Source: Pestalotiopsis fici W106-1 (Eukaryota; Ascomycota; Sordariomycetes; Amphisphaeriales; Sporocadaceae). Taken from it: a DNA stretch of 64,000 nt. The notes below the pieces were generated by a model. The model saw only the letters and a program-made list of their open reading frames with translations, was not told where the DNA came from and ran no database searches. The position numbers and the translations under genes are program-made. The stretch lies in NCBI RefSeq assembly GCF_000516985.1, contig NW_006917094.1, positions 3,737,833 to 3,801,832 of the forward strand, given 5' to 3'. Shown here in pieces: positions 47,485 through 58,515 of the stretch (position 1 is its first letter; each line of letters begins with the position of its first letter).

Positions 47485-48217
47485 CGTGAGCTGGTCTCGG
47501 AGAAATCTCTGATGGCGTTGGGACCTGGAAGCGCGGTCCGCGATGCAAGTCTGTTATGTTGACTCTTGACCAAGCCCGCCTCTAATGTGATGCTGGGAGT
47601 AATGAGCTAATAAGGGTTGCATATCAATGGTCTCCGCGGAGCCCAAACCCTGTCCTACTAGGGAGGGAGGTACTGTACGATCCTTGGTCTGGCCTATTCC
47701 TCATCTTGGCTCAGTACAGGGTTGATAAGACTATACAATATTTGAACAATCCGACGTGGCTCAATCTACATGTAAACAATTGCCTATACAAATTTCAGTG
47801 AGTATACAATAGGCAATATGTAAAGCTGACACACGGGTCGGAGTGGCTTATGATCTGCACAAGTCGTTTAATTTTACGACTGTTTTGCTTTATTTACCGT
47901 CTGCGACTCAAATAAAAGCTGCTAAACCTTCGTTTGTAGTGCATCATTGATAGGCGGGCGCTAACCTAATGCATAGGTAGTGTGCACGGGCCATATAAAG
48001 CTTATCGAGTCGGCGCATGCACAACTTTTGGCCGCGAAATGCCCCCACCTAAACTTTTTTTCACCTCGACCTGGAGCTTCAAAACTTTTTCCTTCTCGTG
48101 GCTGACACCTTTGGGTATTTTCTTCCTCACAAGTTCACTGTGCACATTACACAGAAGCTTGCTCAATGAGGCATTCTGCAGCCTTGATATTCAGTGACTA
48201 TAGTAAGTCACGGAATC
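47485..48217. promoter_or_regulatory. Divergent promoter region of MFS transporter and RRP7
   Basis: 733 bases between the start codons. The half nearer the MFS gene holds the TCCGCGGA palindrome; the half near RRP7 is T/C-rich close to the start (near 48050-48130). No other element is recognised. Confidence 0.6.
47632..47641. promoter_or_regulatory. Perfect palindrome CTCCGCGGAG, PDRE-like site
   Basis: The core TCCGCGGA (47633-47640) is identical to the pleiotropic drug response element bound by yeast Pdr1/Pdr3 zinc-cluster regulators in promoters of multidrug transporters. Here it lies 149 bases upstream of an MFS exporter start codon and about 580 bases from RRP7. In filamentous fungi an everted CGG pair could be read by another Zn2Cys6 factor. 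Site identity is seen directly; binding is inference. Confidence 0.5.
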
Positions 48218-49150
48218 ATGGCTGAACCAACAGGACAAGATGACTTTTCAGTCCTGACCCTCTCGATTCCTCCCCTTCCGTCCTTGCCCATCCCGGCCAC
48301 CCATTCCGTCTATCTGCGCAGAAATGCAAAGATCATTACCAAGGACGACACCCGCAGTCTCTTCTTGGTCAATGTCCCGACAGACAGCACCGAGGCTCAT
48401 TTTCGAGCCGTCTTCACCAGCTTGGTAGGCGCCGGCAAGTTCGAGGCCATTACTTTCGAGCAGGAGGCAAAGGCTGCCAAGACATCCCACGAACCTGGAC
48501 AAGCTGTCCGGCTGGCCGCACTCGGCAAGCGAAAGAGAGAGGAGCAAGAAGCCCAGAACAAAAAGGATGAAGCAGCTGCGCAATTGCCTGCCATCTGGTC
48601 TAGGCCTCTACGTCGCAGCGGCAGCACAGCTGTCGTCCTACTTGCCGACGAGAAGAGCGTCGACCTTGTCCTCAAGGCCGTGAAGAAGACTCAAAAGTCC
48701 AAGAAGTTCCCCGTTTGGGGCGAAGGAGTTGCGGACAAGGTCCCAGCCCTGGGCTCCCAGTGGCTCAAGGTGCACAACAAGCTCTGCTATCCTGGCAATG
48801 ATGCCATGCAAGACATGGTCGACGCCTACTTCACCGTGTACAACAGGAAGGAAGTCGAGGCTGCTCAGCTGGCCAAGGCGATGCAGAACATGCCCGATGA
48901 GGACGGCTTCGTCACTGTCACCAGAGGTGGCCGTACCGCCCCTGCCAGACAGGAGGAAGCAGAAGAAGCGAAGCGCAAGATGCTGGAGAGACAGCAAAAG
49001 AAGAAGGACGAGACCCAGAACTTCTACCGCTTCCAGCTTCGCGAGAAGAAGAAGGCCGAACAGGCTCAGTTTCTTAGGCGGTTCGAGGAAGACAAGTCCA
49101 AACTCAGAGCCATGCGAGACAAGCGCCGCAAGATCCAGCCGGATACTTGA
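48218..49150 (+). CDS. RRP7: Ribosomal RNA-processing protein 7
   Basis: Rrp7 belongs to the UTP-C/CK2 subcomplex of the small-subunit processome and is needed for 18S rRNA maturation in the nucleolus. One uninterrupted exon of 310 residues; yeast Rrp7 is 297. The N-terminal half forms an RRM-like fold: SLFLVNVPTDSTEAHFRAVF, with a basic KRKREEQEAQNKK insertion and then GSTAVVLLADEKSVDLVLKA. The C-terminal half has the Rrp7 signature MVDAYFTVYNRKE, then DEDGFVTVTRGG and the basic helix FYRFQLREKKKAEQAQFLRR, ending RDKRRKIQ. The frame is open 24 bases further upstream without an ATG, so the ATG at 48218 is the natural start. No intron. Divergent from the MFS transporter, and one of four ribosome or RNA-processing genes in the window. 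Confidence 0.94.
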   Translation: MAEPTGQDDFSVLTLSIPPLPSLPIPATHSVYLRRNAKIITKDDTRSLFLVNVPTDSTEAHFRAVFTSLVGAGKFEAITFEQEAKAAKTSHEPGQAVRLAALGKRKREEQEAQNKKDEAAAQLPAIWSRPLRRSGSTAVVLLADEKSVDLVLKAVKKTQKSKKFPVWGEGVADKVPALGSQWLKVHNKLCYPGNDAMQDMVDAYFTVYNRKEVEAAQLAKAMQNMPDEDGFVTVTRGGRTAPARQEEAEEAKRKMLERQQKKKDETQNFYRFQLREKKKAEQAQFLRRFEEDKSKLRAMRDKRRKIQPDT

Positions 49151-50859
49151 GATGCTCCGTCGGTCTCTCGACGTCCAGAATCATCATCATTATCAGCGTA
49201 CGTATAACGCAACATATAAGGGTGGCGCTATGTATAGATCATTACCCCTCTGTTCAAAGGTAAGCCCTCGCATTCTTCCTTGTCCGTGTCACCCAAATGA
49301 TGAGATATGCGGGGGCCAGCGAAGAGGAGTAGGAGTCTTGCGCTTTGAAACTCAGTGCCGAAAACACCCGCATACAACCAATCTTCTCAATCTGTCTGAA
49401 ATGTTTCTATTTTCAGTGTATTTTATGATTCACGATGTAATATCGTGCTAACAACTATCTCTTTAGGTATTGAAGAGTTTGTTGGGTCTATCCATGCAAG
49501 ATCTGTTCTCTGAACACATGAGCTGCGCACAGCCTTTGTGTGTACGGGCTTGTTTGCAGCATGCTCTCCACTCAACGGTGCAGTGACGTGACCAGCCGTA
49601 GCGCCCTGAGGCCGAGTCGCTGATTTATCACCATCTCGTGATGCAAGGGTACCAACGGCACTGGTCCGCTGCAATGCCACGGTCGGCCAAGAAATAGTCG
49701 AAGCGCGGTCAAGACAACCGGCCGTGGAGAAGCAAGTAATGTGGCAGATTCAAGCCTCCTTCACTAGTGCTCCAAAGGTATCTTGAAGCGTGGTGTGAGC
49801 GCTGCCGTGCGAATGAACGAACATTCAAGCAAGAAGCGTCCGTGGTTCAACATTGACGTCTTTCCATATCGAGCCGGTGATTGAAGGCTCATCATCGGTA
49901 ATACTGACATGAAATCAATAGACACTGTTGACGCCTTTCCCATGCTTTTCGAATCGAGATTTCCCCAACGTGAACGACCTAATGCACACATCATTTACAT
50001 GCCATGTTACGCTTCGGCGTAATCTACTATTCGCAGCATTTCTCTGTTGCTGCGAGTATTTTCAACATGGCAAAGATTAAACTATGGACACGTTGCTGGG
50101 CGCCCGAATTCAAGACATCGTTTTGAATGTCTAGGAGATTTCGGGAATCAGTAGAGGTTACATTTCAAATACATGCTGTGAGAATAGTTGATATCCATAG
50201 ACCTTGATCATGGCTGAGTCCCTGTAGTATTACTCTAATATGATTATTCGGAATTCAAATCGATTTTGCTCTTGGCGCTGATATTCACTTCTCTTCGTGA
50301 TACACAAAACCAAACCCAAGTGTAGACAAATATTGCATTGGGATAATCAGGCTTGAGTCATTATGAATTCACGCCTTTAACACGAGGGTAATTTTGATAT
50401 ATCCTCTGCTTCTCTGGGGATTGTTTCGTTTAGAGAGAGAATCAAGAGTTGTTTTGGCTCCTGTCCACCTTATTAGATGGCTCCTGATGCCATCGATATT
50501 CCTTTGCGAAAAATTACAGATATATATATTCATGATTATTATTCTGCCAAGCTCATTGTGCACCCGATAAATGCATCAAAGGACCGTGTTTGTATCATAG
50601 ATTTGATTACCAAATCTGTGTGCGCCCTTGGCCTGCCTGTATGTACTGACTTCTATCTTGTCAAGCTAAATATCCATTGTGCACCTTTGAATCCTTAATT
50701 CCGGACACTCAAATCGCATGTCCGAATTATTTTTTATACTTCGTCCAACAGCCAAGCAAAGAGTTCCAACAAAGGGAAGAAAAAATCCTCAAGGAGACGT
50801 TTGACTCCTCCGAAACAAGATTGGGCATTCTTGATAGAGTGGCCCAGGATAACACAGCC
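49151..50859. other. Intergenic between RRP7 and BMT6
   Basis: About 1.7 kb, AT-rich toward the right, with no convincing gene. The frame of BMT6 stays open back to an ATG at 50677, but that extension is poorly protein-like and lies in AT-rich sequence, so it is read as leader. Confidence 0.55.
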
Positions 50860-52323
50860 ATGCCAGGTAAACAGAAAAAAGGCACCAACAAGCGTGCCGA
50901 TAGGGATTTGCTCACCAGCAGCAAGGCGCCGTCAAAGTCGTCGGCCAAGCAGGCGCAACAAGAGGCTGCAGCATCGGCAGCCGCCCAGGAGCAGCCAGCC
51001 AAGGCCACGCCGTCGGCAGAGGAGCTCGCCTCGCAGCAAAAGCTCTTGTCCATTTTCCAGTCGGCCTACAGCGAGGTCTTGTCTTCTCCCGCCTTTTCCC
51101 AGACCCTGCAGGAGGTCAAGGCGGCGCTATACGACCGCGAGTTTGAAAAGGCCTTTGCTCGGGAGGAGTATCTGGATGTGTATGCGGCAAGGTGGAGTCC
51201 GACGAGGGCGCTGGGCTATGCGGCCGTTCTCGATGGTCTGAGGGACTGGTTGGACGGATTGGCCCTTGAGGGGGATGACACGACCTGGAGCACACCTGCT
51301 GCCGTTGAAACCGAGGGGAATGACGAGACGACGGAACGGTTGGCTGATCTATCCTTGGCCAATGGGTCTACGAACACGGGAGTCTCGGAAGCTACGGACG
51401 TAGCACCATCAGAGTCTGAGGAGTGCAAGGACGCAAATGGCGATGATCAAGGCGCCGAATCTGAGCAGCAGACTGCCACCACGCCAGCAAACAACAACAG
51501 CAACATCAAGACCCTCAAAGTCCTGGCTCTAGGCGGCGGCACTGCCGAGCTAGCCGCCTTTGTCTCCTTCCTATCGAAATCGCCAGGCGTCCGTGGTGAC
51601 CTGACGCTCGTGGACGCCGGGCCCTGGACCGACACGATCTCCAAACTACACAAGGCGCTGACGGCACCGCCGCCCATTTACAAGTACGCCAGCGCGGCGG
51701 CCAAGGCGGCCAACAGGGCCCTGGCCGACGCCACGACGCTCCGGTACACGTTTCTCCACCGGGACGCGCTGTCGCTGACGGCCGCGGACCTAAAGAGCAG
51801 CCTCTCCGTCACTGGCAGCGGCGAGAGGCAGCAGCAGCAGCCCGACCAACAACCCGTGCTCGTCACCCTCCTCTTCACGCTGAACGAGCTGTACACGGGC
51901 GGCGGCATCGGGCGGACGACGGCGTTTCTGCGCATGCTGGGCCGGACCCTGGCGCCCGGCAGTCTGCTGCTCGTCGTCGATAGCCCCGGGAGTTACTCCG
52001 AGGCCGCCGTGGGCGGCGACGGCAAGAACAAGAAAAAGTACCCCATGTCCTGGCTTGTGGACCACACTTTGCTGCGCGCCGGCGAGGGCCGGACCAAGAA
52101 GAAGCCGCAGGATCAAGATGGCGGCGACGCGGAATCAAACGCCGGGGACAAGACCAAGGCACAAGCGCAGCAAGAGGACGGATGCAAGTGGGAGAAACTC
52201 GACGAGAATGAATCCATCTGGTTTCGCATCTCGGACGAGTTGCGGTATCCCATACAACTGGAGAACATGCGGTACCAAATGCATCTGTATCGGGCCGTCT
52301 CCACGGCAGAAAAGACAAATTAA
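50860..52323 (+). CDS. BMT6: 25S rRNA uridine-N3 methyltransferase, Bmt6-like
   Basis: Bmt6 methylates a uridine at N3 in 25S rRNA (U2843 in yeast), using S-adenosylmethionine. A single exon of 487 residues. The start MPGKQKKGTNKRADRD at 50860 is preferred to an in-frame ATG at 50677 because family members begin with a short basic tail. After a low-complexity Ala/Gln/Lys tract comes the fungal helical domain (LLSIFQSAYSEVLSSPAFSQ, then EYLDVYAARWSPTRALGY), an acidic linker, and the Rossmann methyltransferase core: motif I LKVLALGGGTAELAAF, motif II LTLVDAGPW, then LVTLLFTLNELY, GSLLLVVDSPGSYSE and the terminal LENMRYQMHLYRAV. Insertions of Gln and of Lys/Asp/Gly make it longer than yeast Bmt6. 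Its 3' end lies 171 bases from the converging Sac2-like gene. Confidence 0.9.
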   Translation: MPGKQKKGTNKRADRDLLTSSKAPSKSSAKQAQQEAAASAAAQEQPAKATPSAEELASQQKLLSIFQSAYSEVLSSPAFSQTLQEVKAALYDREFEKAFAREEYLDVYAARWSPTRALGYAAVLDGLRDWLDGLALEGDDTTWSTPAAVETEGNDETTERLADLSLANGSTNTGVSEATDVAPSESEECKDANGDDQGAESEQQTATTPANNNSNIKTLKVLALGGGTAELAAFVSFLSKSPGVRGDLTLVDAGPWTDTISKLHKALTAPPPIYKYASAAAKAANRALADATTLRYTFLHRDALSLTAADLKSSLSVTGSGERQQQQPDQQPVLVTLLFTLNELYTGGGIGRTTAFLRMLGRTLAPGSLLLVVDSPGSYSEAAVGGDGKNKKKYPMSWLVDHTLLRAGEGRTKKKPQDQDGGDAESNAGDKTKAQAQQEDGCKWEKLDENESIWFRISDELRYPIQLENMRYQMHLYRAVSTAEKTN

Positions 52324-52494
52324 AATAGTAAAGTCATGAAGAATATGCTTTGAATTGCTAGCGAGTATGAATGCTGTAATAATGTATACGGTGAAATCAT
52401 CAATGCGCGTGTACGTCGTGATCCGCTCCTTGTTCTAAGGCCACCTGTTGCCAAAAGTGTGTTGTTTCCTTTCCTCTATCATGTGTCCTATTAA

Positions 52495-55400
52495 TTACGC
52501 CCATACCAGCTTCTTGACAGCATGACCCCAAGTCTCTAGCAGTCCAGTATTCTTCCTTGCTTCAGCAAGGCTGATAATGTCTTGCCGCTCTACTATGCTT
52601 TTCTTCTCGGCATTGCCTTGGGTATCATTAAGCGGTTGAGCGATGAAGACTTGCCTCTCGATCTCAGACGCCAGCACCTCAATCTGTTCCTGCTCACTCA
52701 GCACACGACTGCCCCTCCTAGCGACGCCAGCGTCGTTCTCGGACGACTGTGCGTAGAGAGCCTTGAGAGCGATTCTCTTCTGAGCTTGGCTTGGCTTGCC
52801 CGATTTGGTGGGCGACGAAGAACCAAAGATGGGAGCGAGAATACCACCAGATACAGAGGGGCCTGCGCCGTCTTTCAGGTCTTCATTTGCTGAACCGCTC
52901 TTTGCATCACTGCTAGATGGCGCAGAGCCGGCAGTGCTTGTCAAGGTTCTTGTATTGAAACGTCGAATATGGTTCTTCCCAGGCTCGTATGTGATGACCA
53001 ATCCAACGTTCTTTTCTTCGTCTGCTTGCGTTGAAGACATCGTGGAGGTTATGTACGTTCCGACTTTGATGCTCACGATATCCGCGAGATCAACCCGCTC
53101 AAAGCTGGCAACCTTGTCGAGCTTCCAGTCAAAACGGCATACGTACAAGGCTGCATCGGTGAGCAGCAGTACAACTTCATCAAATGGGAAACTCTTAATC
53201 GTATCGGGCTGCTGCGGAGACAACAGCGTCCAGCCACCAATAACGTCTTCAGAGTCTGGGTTTTCAATAACAATCTTTTGAGACGTTTCAATGGCCTGCT
53301 CACGCATTTTGGTCATGGATACGGCAGGATCTTTGGTCATCATTGTTGCTTCAAACTCTTCGAAGACCATGGAAGTGACGCTGCCTAGCAGGAAGTCGAT
53401 GGCGGCTTGGGAAAAGTAATCATTCACCATGCTAGAAAGGGAATTAATATCGCTTGAGTTTTTATGGGAAATTGTCGAGTACTTACCCATTATAGAAACG
53501 CGTCAAACTCAGCCCGAGGTCGTTTACCATACCCCGGTAGTCTCTCTTTCGTGTTCTAGTATAGTCTCCCTTCATTGCGGCTGTACTAGCATATTGCTTG
53601 CTGATTGCATCGCCATTGTCTGCCCAAAGAGTATTGAACCAAGTCGTTGTTTGGTCAGCCTGGATGGTCATATCGAACCCTTCGTCCTTCAACTGTGAAT
53701 CAAGCATGTACTTGGCAAAACTGCTCTGACACACGTTTGTCCGATCGAGACAATCCATACAGTTGGTACGAAGGGTTCCCTTCTGTGTGGATGTCAAAGT
53801 ACCAGCGCCAATATTGTTCTTTGCATCTGGGCGGTCCTGTATCGTGCTGCCCCAGCTCTCAACCTCTGCACCAAGGGTGTCAATCAGCAGACTGACATTT
53901 TCGAACTTCATGCCCCGACAGGCAGAATGGAAGTCAAACCACTCGAAATTGACCTTCTCTGTATCAGCTTGCTTGTCGTCGTTGTATTTCTTCACATTTT
54001 GCTCAAACGCCCCTCCAACGACAGATTCCACGCCATGCTTTTCTACCAGGTTCACTACTTGTATGCCGCCATAGCGCTTGCGCAACTGATCAAAATGCCG
54101 TGTGAGAGCCTTTAGATTGGCCGGCTCGGAATGCTGTATCACAGCGGCAGGCTTCAAACTGTACGGAGACTGCGTGAAGAAGAGTGGAATGCTGCCCCGG
54201 ACTTGAACAAAGCTGAAAATTCTAGAATCTGACCAAACGGGACTTGAGAGCAGCTGCTCTGTCTCGACACTGTTGGCAGCATGACCTTCTTCGTCAATGC
54301 CGCGTCGGAGGTATCGCAGACCGGCCCGTTTAATGCTTCGGCGCGATATTATTGTGATCAAGAATTGTTTTTCAGTAGATCTCAGGCCGGCAGACTTGCC
54401 AGCTGATGGCTCGGGCGTCGGAGATGCAGTGCCGGATGCCGTAGGTGTGAAATCATTCATCTCCATCCCGGCCGATCCCTTGTCGCTATCCGTTTGCGGA
54501 GGGTGTCGATCTACTGTGAATTCGCGCTGTCCGACGAACCCCTGCATGAGTGGTAGAAGAAGTGAGTCTTCTTTTGCGGCTGCAAAAGGCTGGAGAAGAT
54601 GTCTGTTCCAAAAGAAGAGCGGCTCAGCAGCTCGATGGAGTGGGATATCGCCGGTAGTAGAAAGTCCTTGATTCTCCAGATTCCGGGTTATGTCCACATC
54701 ATAACTGAAGTAGAAACTTTGAGAAGTGCCAAACCAGATATGCGCCATACGCAACAACTTTGGTATCAAGCTTTCACCTGTCGATACGGCGTTTCCCACC
54801 TTGTCGCTCGCTGTTTCGGCGATCACCGTATTGCTCAACTTCTTCTCTCCCTTTTCTTGCTTCTTCGCCTGCATGTCTACGGGCGCCTCTGAACTCTGGG
54901 CTGCTGCGCCGCTAATACCCATGTTCCGCTTCTGATCTTGTACCCATCCGCGATGGCTGAACCAGCGCTCAGCGAACCGCCCGTAGCTGCCCTTGCGCTT
55001 GATCACGTCTTCAGCAATGGAGCTTCGGCCTTCTCTCTCTCCTGCATCTTCATCAAGTCTCTCATGCAAGTCATTGACTCCTCTACCAGACACGCTCTCG
55101 CGATCGCTCTGCACCTCGTCCACTTCATCATGTCCCAACAACGAGGCAACGTCAGCCTCGGTATCAGAGCCCGACAGCTCATCGTCAGTGCCGTTATGGT
55201 CTTTTGCCTGTGCAGCACGTCGAAGCTGGATGCTGGTATGTCTCACAGCGGACTCGGCCTCGGCTTGAGAAGTACACGGCGTGAGAGCGACATCTGTGAC
55301 GACGTATACTGGATATCCCCGAATCTGGGCAACTTGTTGGCGGCCGGTGATGGTTACGAGATAGCTTAGGCGGGATACTGTGAAGAGACCTACAGATTCA

Positions 55401-55697
55401 CACAAGACTATTAGCCGGGATCGCTCTATGCTATGTATGCGCTGGCATTATCTCGAAAGAGACAAATAATTGCGCCTTCGATGACGTAGACATACCAATA
55501 ATGCCAAAGGCCTCAAAAGTCGAGTTGGGTTTGCTTATATCGGGGAGCTGATCCCGCGAGAGCGATGATACTGACGAGTCACCATATTTGACTTTTACTG
55601 GCTGAGAAGCACGTTGACCTTTGGGTGCAAGTGGTTGAATTATGAGGCCATCCACAGCAGCGCAGATCAAGAGCTTGCGAGCTAGGGATGAAGGCAT
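52495..55697 (-). CDS. Phosphoinositide phosphatase, SacI domain plus hSac2 domain (INPP5F-like)
   Basis: A membrane-lipid phosphatase that likely removes 4-phosphate from phosphatidylinositol phosphates on endosomal or plasma membranes. Three exons, 55697-55496, 55389-53487 and 53431-52495, give 1,013 residues, normal for filamentous fungi. Residues 1-150 begin the Sac fold (GLFTVSRLSYLVTITGR), interrupted by a long acidic Ser-rich insertion. The middle has ISRRSIKRAGLRYLRRGIDE, VRGSIPLFFTQSPYSLKP and the catalytic CX5R(T/S) loop RTNCMDCLDRTNVCQ near residue 610, with both catalytic Cys and Arg present. The C-terminal third holds a homology-Sac2 (hSac2) domain (FPFDEVVLLLTDAALYVCRF, then ERVDLADIVSIKVGTYI), marking the Sac2/INPP5F subgroup rather than Sac1, Fig4 or synaptojanin. 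There is no C-terminal membrane anchor. Converges with BMT6; tandem with SNU13 upstream. Confidence 0.93.
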
Positions 55698-56441
55698 GAT
55701 CGTCGTCCCAGTAGGTGTTGGCGCACGTTCAAAGAGAACTAGGGAAAGACAGAGAGAGGGCCGACCGAATCTAATCTACCTTAGATGGAAGATGTAGGCC
55801 TGAGCATGTTGGATGTAAATCCAAGCACTGCTGCCAATACTCTCAAAGTTCGAGCAGGTAGGTCGTTGATCAGTCCGAATCTCGGCTGCGATCCATCTTA
55901 ATATTATGATTATTGTCACCTGCATGCTTGTCTTTGAAGCTAGGTCAGCGGGGTGACGCAAAGTAGTGGGGCATCACTGTGAGATCATTGGATTTGGTGG
56001 GGCGAATGGATATACATGCCGAACGAGACAAAAGGCAGTGTAACATTGGATATTGGCAGCTGAGATACAGCAAGTGTCGAGACACCTTTACAAGAATACT
56101 GCGGGCATGGCTCAAATGGATCAAGAGTGCACGTGAGCTCTTATAATGATTCTGCACAGATACATAACGGGCCATTTTGTCACTATCACGGGTTTGGTGC
56201 AAGCATGCAATAAAATTACTGGGTGATGTCCAGTCAAACCAATATTCAAGCGCATCCAGATTATTGTGACATTGATTTTCTACAACCAAAATAATCACTA
56301 ACTGAAATGTGTTGTCCAATCGTGACCTTCCGATCTCAGGAAGATTTCTCTTCTCATGTTATATTTCCCAAGTTCGAAGGGCATTCGCAACGATCGCTAG
56401 GTGCAAGGTCACGCCGTCCTCCACTTTGCTTAGTACTATAT
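55698..56441. other. Intergenic between SNU13 and Sac2-like gene
   Basis: About 740 bases, both neighbours on the minus strand. Holds the promoter of the phosphatase gene and the SNU13 3' UTR; no coding sequence seen. Confidence 0.6.
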
Positions 56442-56949
56442 TTAGATCATAAGACGCTCGATCTTGTCCTTGATGCTGCGGATTTGGGTCCTATAGTCAA
56501 AAAGTCAGCCATGCCATTCTCGCCGTAGTGGCCACACATATATTTTTCAGCTTACATCAGGTCAGAGGCCTCGTTGGTGGTGATGCTGGCAGCAATGACG
56601 CTGCGGGAGACACCGGTAGCACGGCCAAGGGCAATCTTGGAGGGGACGAAGACGTAGGGAACGTTCTGCAACAACAAGTCAGCGACTGAATTCTGCTTCT
56701 GGATTTTTCGGGAGCAAGTCTCACCTTGTCCTCAGCAAGCAGAGGCAAGTGCAGCAGGATAGCGAGGGGCTGAGTGTCGGCAGCGAGGATGACGACCTCG
56801 GAGATACCACGGTTGAGGGTCTTGGTGGTCTCGTTGGCACCCTTCTTGAGCTGGCGGTAGTGCGAAGCCTGCTGGACGAGGTCGAGGAGCTCCTGGGTCA
56901 GGGCAGCGTCGGCCAAGGGCCAGGCAGCGGATTGGTTCTGGTCAGACAT
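56442..56949 (-). CDS. SNU13: Snu13 / 15.5K RNA-binding protein (L7Ae family)
   Basis: Snu13 binds kink-turn RNA in U4 snRNA and in box C/D and U3 snoRNAs, so it serves both splicing and pre-rRNA processing. Three exons, 56949-56725, 56665-56556 and 56490-56442, give 127 residues, the exact family size. Exon 1 starts [20 protein letters not shown] and contains the kink-turn-binding run [17 protein letters not shown] followed by [20 protein letters not shown]. Exon 2 has [20 protein letters not shown] and [15 protein letters not shown]. The tiny last exon encodes [15 protein letters not shown]. Codon choice is strongly biased to C-ending codons, in keeping with high expression. Head to head with VMA3. 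Confidence 0.97.
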
Positions 56950-57662
56950 TTTCGGTTACTGGAATGCGATTGATATGCAGGGTTCCTTGCGTTGGCTCGC
57001 CCTGTTGTGAGAGGCTGGGTGTGCAGCTGAATTTGAAGGTGTGATGAGTGAAGATGAAGATAACTTCCGAACGCCAGTTTCCGGACAAGGGAAAAAAAAA
57101 ATGCTGCCCCAATCGCTAATCGATAACAAGGTACGTACTGCAGAGTACTGTCACCGCCGGCAGCTGGGGTGTCTGGTTGCGAGCCAACTTATATAAGCTA
57201 GGCCATTTGGGGACAGCGTCCGTGCAGAGTTTCCTGGCTCAAGCTTTTGCATCTGCACAAGTCTTCCAGGTCTGGCTTCTGTCTGGTCTGTGCAGGCGCA
57301 GCTTGAGATTTGGGTGGTGCCTGGCAACCTTCCATGCTACCCGACCTGGCACTGCAGCTCAATAGGCTCGGCTGTCATCTTTTTCCGGGTACCGGCTGAC
57401 CTAATGAGGTCGCGAAAACCCGCCCAAGCTCCCCAATCAAAGCCCAAACCTTGGAACGGGGCGAAGACCAAAGCAACACTTGACCTCTCCCCGTCACTAC
57501 GTTAGCTGCTGCTGCTGCCGTGCTTGAGTTCACCTCCTTCGACGTCGTCACCATCGCATTTCAACAACCCACGATCTTCTATTCCGTCAGCCTCGACCAT
57601 CTTCATCTGACTCTTTTCTTTTCTCTTTCAAAGCTCCAACCAAGCACAACAATACCGACAAA
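56950..57662. promoter_or_regulatory. Divergent promoter region of SNU13 and VMA3
   Basis: 713 bases between two housekeeping start codons. The VMA3-proximal 170 bases are strongly C/T-rich (for example near 57590-57630), typical of highly expressed fungal genes. A run of 10 A lies at about 57091. No TATA box is evident. Confidence 0.6.
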
Positions 57663-58515
57663 ATGAGCGAAGCACCTCTTGGTTTCTCCGAGGCTTGGTA
57701 CGTAATCGAGAGCGCCTTTTTGCCCCAACCCTGGCACTGAGCTTTGTCTTGCCGACAGAGCTTCAGCACCCATCCTCTCAGACTTGCTGCATCTCAAACA
57801 TACTGCAAACATTGCACCACCTCACTCCTCAGCCTCTGAAGATGTCTTTGCTAACGATTCTCTCAATGTCAGCCCCGTCTACGCGGTTAGTTACCACCTA
57901 CTCCACCCATCGACCTTGGCGTCATAACAGTTCGAAATCTACGAGCTTGCCGGTTTGAGATCGTACATCGACGGTTGCAATGGCTAACACATCACAGCCA
58001 TTCTTTGGTGCTATGGGTTGCACAGCTGCTATTGTCTTCACATGCCTGGGTGCCTCATACGGTACCGCCAAGTCAGGTGTTGGTATCGCTGCCATGGGTG
58101 TCCTCCGACCTGACCTCATCGTCAAGAGTACGTGACATTCATCTCCATCTTTCTGTGGTCGAAACATCTAGCTAATAATTCTTTCAAAGACATTGTTCCC
58201 GTCATTATGGCTGGTATCATTGGTATCTACGGTCTCGTCGTTTCGGTCCTGATTTCCGATGGCCTCAAGCAACAGCTATCTCTCTTCACTGGTTTCATTC
58301 AGCTTGGTGCTGGTCTGTCCGTCGGTCTTGCTGGTCTTGCCGCTGGTTTCGCTATCGGTATCGTTGGTGACGCTGGTGTGCGCGGAACTGCTCAACAGCC
58401 CCGACTCTTCGTCGGCATGATTCTGATTCTCATTTTCGCCGAAGTTTTGGGTCTTTACGGTCTCATTGTTGCCCTTCTCATGAACTCGAAGGCTGGCTTC
58501 GACGTTAGCTGTTAG
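57663..58515 (+). CDS. VMA3: V-type ATPase proteolipid subunit c
   Basis: Subunit c forms the proton-carrying rotor ring in the membrane sector of the vacuolar ATPase. Four exons, 57663-57697, 57873-57885, 57998-58127 and 58190-58515, give 167 residues; about 160 is usual. Exon 1 encodes a variable tail ([11 protein letters not shown]). Exon 2 is only 13 nt and supplies CPVYA jointly with exon 1; without it the conserved CPVYAPFFGAMG cannot be assembled. Exon 3 holds TM1 and [20 protein letters not shown]. Exon 4 holds TM2 to TM4, with [20 protein letters not shown] and the proton-binding Glu in [19 protein letters not shown]. All junction phases agree. Introns are 175, 112 and 62 nt; the first intron donor is GTACGT and the second GTTAGT. 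Shares a promoter region with SNU13. Confidence 0.97.

Noticed and set aside
48729..49451. 240-residue plus-strand Arg/Ser/Thr-rich frame
   Set aside because: A +1 shadow of the RRP7 coding sequence, which has clear family motifs in its own frame.
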